Origin: Fredinandcohnia onubensis
GTDB taxonomy: Bacteria > Bacillota > Bacilli > Bacillales > Bacillaceae_L
Assembly: GCF_002734285.1 (NCBI RefSeq)
Contig: NZ_NSEA01000019.1
Span: 233,306-289,962, forward strand
DNA: 56,657 nucleotides
Direction: 5' to 3'
The notes below the pieces were generated by a model. The model saw only the letters and a list, made by a program, of their open reading frames with translations. It made no database searches and was not told where the DNA came from. Positions 54,001-56,657 of this stretch are shown in pieces. A program made the position numbers and the translations under genes. Each line of letters opens with the position of its first letter. The first letter of the stretch is position 1.

Positions 54001-54806
54001 ATGATTATTCCGAGTTCTATCGGTATTTCGGAGAGGATCGTTTTAAAAATAAACCTTATTATGGTGATTCGTACCGAAATAACCGTGGACATTACGATTT
54101 AATCTCAGCGGGCGGCAATGATTTTATCATGGTATACCTAGGCTGGGATGTAACGGATGAAGGCATTGACTGGGTAAATAAGGTGCTTGCAGCCTATCCG
54201 GATCGCAAAGCGATTTTAAACTTTCATGAATATTTGCTTGCGACAGGTACGAGGCATCCGATGGGAGATAGGCTCTATAATGAGATTGTCGTCCCAAACA
54301 AAAATGTCATTGCGGTATTGAGCGGTCATTATCATGAGGCACAAACCTATGTCGATGAAATTGATGATGATGGTGATGGCGATCCAGATCGCACCGTTAC
54401 GCAAATGTTGGCCGATTATCAAGCTGGGCCAGAAGGTGGCCAAGGTTATATGAGGCTCCTGCATTTTGACCAAGATAACAATCGGATTTTGGTTAAAACG
54501 TACTCACCTTACATGGACGACTACAATTTTTACGACTTAGATATTTATCCGCAGAAAGACCAATTTGTAATTGAGATGGATTTAGCACCGGTGACGAAGC
54601 GGGTCGCAACCGATTACTTTACGGTCAATGTTTATACAAATCGGGTAATCGGAACCGATAAGGCCAAAAGCGGCAAAACCGCAAAGGTCTTGTGGACGGG
54701 GTTAGAAAGTGACCGTTCGTACTCGTGGTATGCGGTTATTGAAGACAAATACACAGGACGAACAGTCTCGGATATTTGGACATTTCGTAAAATTTCCAGC
54801 CACTAG
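51051..54806 (+). CDS. Large secreted calcineurin-like metallophosphoesterase with lamin-tail domain
   Basis: 1251 residues from ATG51051 (GGAGGG upstream). Signal peptide (VLKIAVLFILLLTTTVSPDM). Fibronectin/Ig-like modules cover about 30-130 and 320-420, with a lamin-tail (LTD) domain between (LLVTEVLPDSTNVGSADGFE, about 140-270). A metallophosphoesterase domain lies at about 895-1140: SDTQFYSE, HTGDLV, AGNHD, NFHEYL, SGHYHE. The loop DEIDDDGDGDPDRT looks like a calcium-binding site. A fibronectin-like C-terminus follows. Proteins of this make-up cleave extracellular phosphoesters. It follows the T7SS operon after its own leader, but the Sec signal shows export independent of T7SS. Confidence 0.85.
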   Translation: MTFWQHVLKIAVLFILLLTTTVSPDMVVAQRDTNAPVITHKPKTTSEPLLPIKIKAGVTDDTVIHHVTLFYKTGDSDDFKTIPMKLNEDTYIGEIPGFHVYDEITYYIEASDGTNTEKTDENTIQVVQKEIDFTKMPQLLVTEVLPDSTNVGSADGFEFVEIYNNSNKAINFKDYKLYYRYGKNRRTDVMWPSVKENVVIPARKTLVLWIVNSENSEQTVEDFNAHYGTNLKENQDIVRVHSGGMANKSMRGVVIGTNTHREISVAYYNKTEVDQAIIYRYPTNKSTVSKRIGTKDATPGKVESYQVPKKPVHIEKDIVPPTTEDLTLASEVNQKDNLELVANATDDQTVKSVKLHYKIDQSDDFNEVMLQENYDDLLFHHTIHAPALIGREYIEYYYVVSDGSNEVKSETYRINIKNELNHSSLRLNLKNEEMIRGEKIIKATSEENTPLKLMIDGNEVQEGVYRSLEHTAYFAFEVNGLNTYFQNAVTMGKEVLHVMDQDWLTEWKTFTIPIEPERLPVGNTTITIRSGNKASPFELWSRENRDDFQLRNVRLILGDGTVIKDPIYSDPSRILNMGDQRKHADFTFTITEKEARSLTYKWNTTEVHDKKHLVTVQAGDKKVSSQVLVDNRAPTIKTNLKKKPYKGAFTIDVDAKDKLTGVEKKTVTLDGEEIEVPFETASATLKPGKHKLKVHAIDKVGNETKDVFYFKVVNENPKKPERISPKGKIDGDPLLQVKVKDPTKDKLDVTFYEAYKHDVNSSVKGFKNATEFEPPNKMVPKGEEAFTPEDISLVSKADGRYLVTDSDTKFPYHRFDVTVDESLGDNDRVELLWKGNSLEGRKVSMYAWNHNEGKWVLLDFKIAGSKDFTLASDVAVRDYVRDSKVNVLIQDEIVEEFDYTFVWMSDTQFYSESYPEIFKEQTEWIAKMKKKLNIKYVFHTGDLVNQSRKKKQWRNADKYMKVLDDNNIPYGVLAGNHDVDQVNNDYSEFYRYFGEDRFKNKPYYGDSYRNNRGHYDLISAGGNDFIMVYLGWDVTDEGIDWVNKVLAAYPDRKAILNFHEYLLATGTRHPMGDRLYNEIVVPNKNVIAVLSGHYHEAQTYVDEIDDDGDGDPDRTVTQMLADYQAGPEGGQGYMRLLHFDQDNNRILVKTYSPYMDDYNFYDLDIYPQKDQFVIEMDLAPVTKRVATDYFTVNVYTNRVIGTDKAKSGKTAKVLWTGLESDRSYSWYAVIEDKYTGRTVSDIWTFRKISSH

Positions 54807-55026
54807 TTGAATTGAAATATTATTTTGTAATAATAATTTATTTATCGTTACAAACTAATGATGTAGATGTATATTTTGTTGCTTTACCACGTTATTTTGC
54901 TGGCGTTTACTTGCTTTTGAAGCCGTGTTATACTTCCAAAGGTTATTTGGGCGCAATTACGCAAGACAAGTAGCATTTGTCATTTGAACGGTGCTAGTTG
55001 CTAGGATTGTATACGGGGGTAGTTTC
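54807..55026. other. Intergenic region with a partial copy of the 5' UTR element
   Basis: An AT-only hairpin (ATTATT/AATAAT near 54822-54838) may weakly terminate the preceding gene. TTGGGCGCAATTACGCAAG at 54948-54966, followed by GCATTTG, is a diverged copy of the element at 40484 and 45356, here about 40 nt before the YitT start. Confidence 0.5.
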
Positions 55027-55893
55027 ATGAATAGAAGAAGACGTCAGCACGAAGTTCATCCAACACTTCAAAAGGTAAAGGAATTCATATACATACTACT
55101 AGGTTCGGCCACGGTGGCTCTATCGTTTAATTTGTTTCTACTGCCGAACAAGGTTGCATCTGGTGGTGTGAGCGGGATTAGTACCATCCTGAACTCCCTT
55201 TTCGGTTGGGAAGCAGCCTATGTGCAGTGGGCATTTAATATCCCATTATTCATTGCAGGGATCATTTTTCTAGGAAAGATGTATGGTGCTCGGACGTTAA
55301 TTGGCACTCTTTTTTTACCATTTGTTGTTTATCTTTCTAGAAATATGGAACCCGCAACGTTGGATCCATTACTGGGTGCTTTATTCGGAGGAATTGGAGT
55401 AGGTTTGGGACTCGGTATTACTTTCCGAGGCAATGCGTCGACAGGTGGGACAGACCTCGCCGCTCAGATTGTTCATAAGTTTACAGGAATCTCCCTTGGG
55501 AAAAGTGTAGCGTTTATTGACGGTTTGATTGTTTTGACCGCGGCAATTGTGTTCGATATTGAGAGTGGGCTCTATGCGTTAATTGGACTTTTCGTTACAA
55601 GTAAAACAATTGATTTGGTACAGGTAGGTCTAGGTAATTCGAAAATGGCTCTCATTATTACGAACCGTCAGGACGAAGTGCGACAGGAGATTTTTGACAA
55701 ACTGGACAGAGGGGTGACCAAGCTCTCTGGATATGGGGGCTACACTGACGATGAGCGACCGATGCTCATGTGTGTAGTCGATCAAAAAGAGTTCACAAAA
55801 TTGAAACAAGTGGTTCGAAGCATTGATATATCTGCTTTTGTCGTCGTTATGGACGCTGCAGAGGTATTAGGAGAGGGTTTTAAAAGAGCGTAA
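55027..55893 (+). CDS. YitT/DUF161 family membrane protein (YvjA-like)
   Basis: 288 residues from ATG55027 (GGGGGT upstream). Five to six TM helices in residues 20-200 (FIYILLGSATVALSFNLFLL, GGIGVGLGLGITFRGNASTG, GGTDLAAQIVHKFTGI) belong to the YitT family. A cytoplasmic DUF2179 domain (GVTKLSGYGGYTDDERPMLM, then CVVDQKEFTKLKQVVRSIDI) ends the protein. Its role is unknown. In B. subtilis the paralogue yvjA is near cccB and prfB, so this gene marks the return to the ancestral gene order after the about 40-kb insertion of accessory genes. Confidence 0.88.
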   Translation: MNRRRRQHEVHPTLQKVKEFIYILLGSATVALSFNLFLLPNKVASGGVSGISTILNSLFGWEAAYVQWAFNIPLFIAGIIFLGKMYGARTLIGTLFLPFVVYLSRNMEPATLDPLLGALFGGIGVGLGLGITFRGNASTGGTDLAAQIVHKFTGISLGKSVAFIDGLIVLTAAIVFDIESGLYALIGLFVTSKTIDLVQVGLGNSKMALIITNRQDEVRQEIFDKLDRGVTKLSGYGGYTDDERPMLMCVVDQKEFTKLKQVVRSIDISAFVVVMDAAEVLGEGFKRA

Positions 55894-55948
55894 AAGGGGT
55901 ATAATAAAAATTGTATAATGGAAAAATTTATTACAGGGGGTAAATTCT

Positions 55949-56293
55949 GTGAAACGTAAGCTATTTAGTTTTCTATTAGGAACATCACTTGTATTCGCGT
56001 TAGCTGCATGTGGCGGTGGGGACGACAATGCAGGAGACGCACCAGCAAGTGACAATGGCGGCGGCGGAGAAGCTACCGTTAACGCTGAAGAAATCGCTCA
56101 ACAAAACTGTGCATCTTGTCACGGACAAGACTTCGGTGGTGGAGCAGGTCCTGACCTTACAAAGATCGGATCTAAATACAGCCAAGAAGAAATTGCCGGA
56201 ATCATCGAAAATGGTCAAGGCTCAATGCCTGGTGGAATCATCAAAGGTGAAGAAAAAGACGCAGTAGCTTCATGGCTAGCTGAGAAAAAATAA
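55949..56293 (+). CDS. cccB: Cytochrome c-551 lipoprotein (CccB-like)
   Basis: 114 residues from GTG55949 (AGGGGGT upstream). A signal peptide with lipobox ALAAC (Cys about 21) anchors it to the outer face of the membrane. A flexible Gly/Asp linker leads to a small class I cytochrome c with haem motif CASCH and the axial Met in GQGSMPGGI. It carries electrons to terminal oxidases. The size and lipoprotein form match B. subtilis CccB. Confidence 0.93.
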   Translation: MKRKLFSFLLGTSLVFALAACGGGDDNAGDAPASDNGGGGEATVNAEEIAQQNCASCHGQDFGGGAGPDLTKIGSKYSQEEIAGIIENGQGSMPGGIIKGEEKDAVASWLAEKK

Positions 56294-56303
56294 GTAGTAT
56301 GTC

Positions 56304-56337
56304 AGGCCTTCCGGGCGAACCGGAAGGCTTTTAATTT
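56304..56337 (+). terminator. Terminator of cccB
   Basis: GCCTTCCGG (56306-56314) and CCGGAAGGC (56320-56328) form a perfect stem followed by TTTTAATTTTT. Confidence 0.9.
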
Positions 56338-56360
56338 TTGTTGAGACGAAACTAAGGTTG

Positions 56361-56476
56361 TGTCCGATAAAAAGTGGTGAATGTCCGATATATTCCGAGT
56401 TATGTCTGATAAAACTGGATCATTGTCCGATATCCTGGCAGAAATGTCCGATATAATCAAAACTTTGTCCGATATA
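56361..56476. repeat. 21-nt phased array C (TGTCCGATA units), first block
   Basis: Six units start at 56361, 56382, 56403, 56424, 56445 and 56466, every interval exactly 21 nt. The motif TGTCCGATA is followed by AA or T; one unit is TGTCTGATAA. It is the same motif and period as array B at 36305-36427. Confidence 0.85.
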
Positions 56477-56498
56477 GAAAAAACCTAATTAGATAGTC

Positions 56499-56528
56499 TG
56501 CCTTCCGGATGAACCGGAAGGCTTTTAA
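56499..56528 (+). terminator. Second copy of the cccB terminator hairpin
   Basis: GCCTTCCGG (56500-56508) and CCGGAAGGC (56514-56522) repeat the hairpin of 56306-56328, 194 nt downstream, followed by TTTTAAAA. It opens the second block of the duplicated unit. Confidence 0.7.
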
Positions 56529-56548
56529 AATAGCCGAAACTAGAGTTA

Positions 56549-56637
56549 TGTCCGATAAACAGTGCCGAATGTCCGATATAATCAGAGTTTGTCCGATAAA
56601 ACTGGATCAATGTCCGATATCCCGGCGCCAATGTACC
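56549..56637. repeat. 21-nt phased array C, second block
   Basis: Units start at 56549, 56570, 56590 and 56611, with a degenerate TGTACC at 56632. Intervals are 21, 20, 21 and 21. Together with the preceding hairpin this is a diverged tandem duplicate of 56304-56480. Confidence 0.75.
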
Positions 56638-56657
56638 TCTGTCAAGAAAACGGACAA

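Overview
The window is a piece of a low-GC Gram-positive chromosome from a motile member of the Bacillaceae. Evidence for this is the gene order flagellin, flaG, fliD, fliS, fliT-like, hpf, secA, prfB, which matches the Bacillus subtilis hag/yvyC to prfB region from memory. A YitT-family gene and a cccB-like cytochrome close the window and also belong to that neighbourhood in B. subtilis. Strong Shine-Dalgarno sites, TTG/GTG starts and sigma-D type flagellar promoters agree with this. No rRNA, tRNA, CRISPR array or intact insertion sequence was seen.

Left part (1-15058): the 3' end of a flagellin gene carrying two group I introns (one cut by the window edge, one with a complete P/Q/R/S core and no internal ORF), a second intronless flagellin gene with its own sigma-D promoter, a free-standing LAGLIDADG endonuclease gene on the other strand, the flaG-fliD-fliS-fliT operon, a heptad-repeat coiled-coil protein, a zinc-ribbon/TPR protein, a fossil of a GlcG/HbpS-type gene, hpf, a LytS-like membrane diguanylate cyclase, secA, and prfB with its programmed +1 frameshift.

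Middle part (15059-26500): a small Fur-regulated basic protein with a 44-residue membrane peptide gene upstream of it, a DUF4230-type membrane protein, a six-TM chemoreceptor without HAMP, a divergent LysR/TauE pair with a T-N11-A palindrome between them, and a complete Leloir operon galK-galE-galT-galM with its LacI-family regulator and a GalR-like operator beside the galK promoter.

Right part (26501-54806): a non-canonical type VII secretion (ESX/Yuk) locus. It has an EssC ATPase, a YukD ubiquitin-like protein, a tandem WXG100 pair, and at least two effector modules. One effector is LXG-like with a glycine-rich tail. The other is a lipase with a C-terminal helical domain, flanked by two paralogous lipoproteins. 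No recognisable EssB/YukC, EssA/YueC or EsaA/YueB is present. Instead there is a phosphorylation module: an FHA protein, a PP2C phosphatase, a Hanks kinase with TM and TPR ectodomain, and a membrane-anchored acidic protein carrying nine tandem T-x-x-L/M motifs that look like phosphothreonine ligands for FHA domains. A 1793-residue double-anchored Ig-repeat protein follows, then a secreted metallophosphoesterase. I infer that kinase, phosphatase, FHA proteins and the T-x-x-L tail control or assemble this secretion machine. This is the most interesting system in the window.

Non-coding structure is rich: three intergenic arrays of a 9-10 nt motif repeated every 21 nt (almost exactly), a 16-bp perfect inverted repeat around a putative pseudoknot, a conserved 5' UTR element placed about 22 nt before two T7SS start codons, and a family of GGGAC/GTCCC palindromes mostly sitting just after stop codons.
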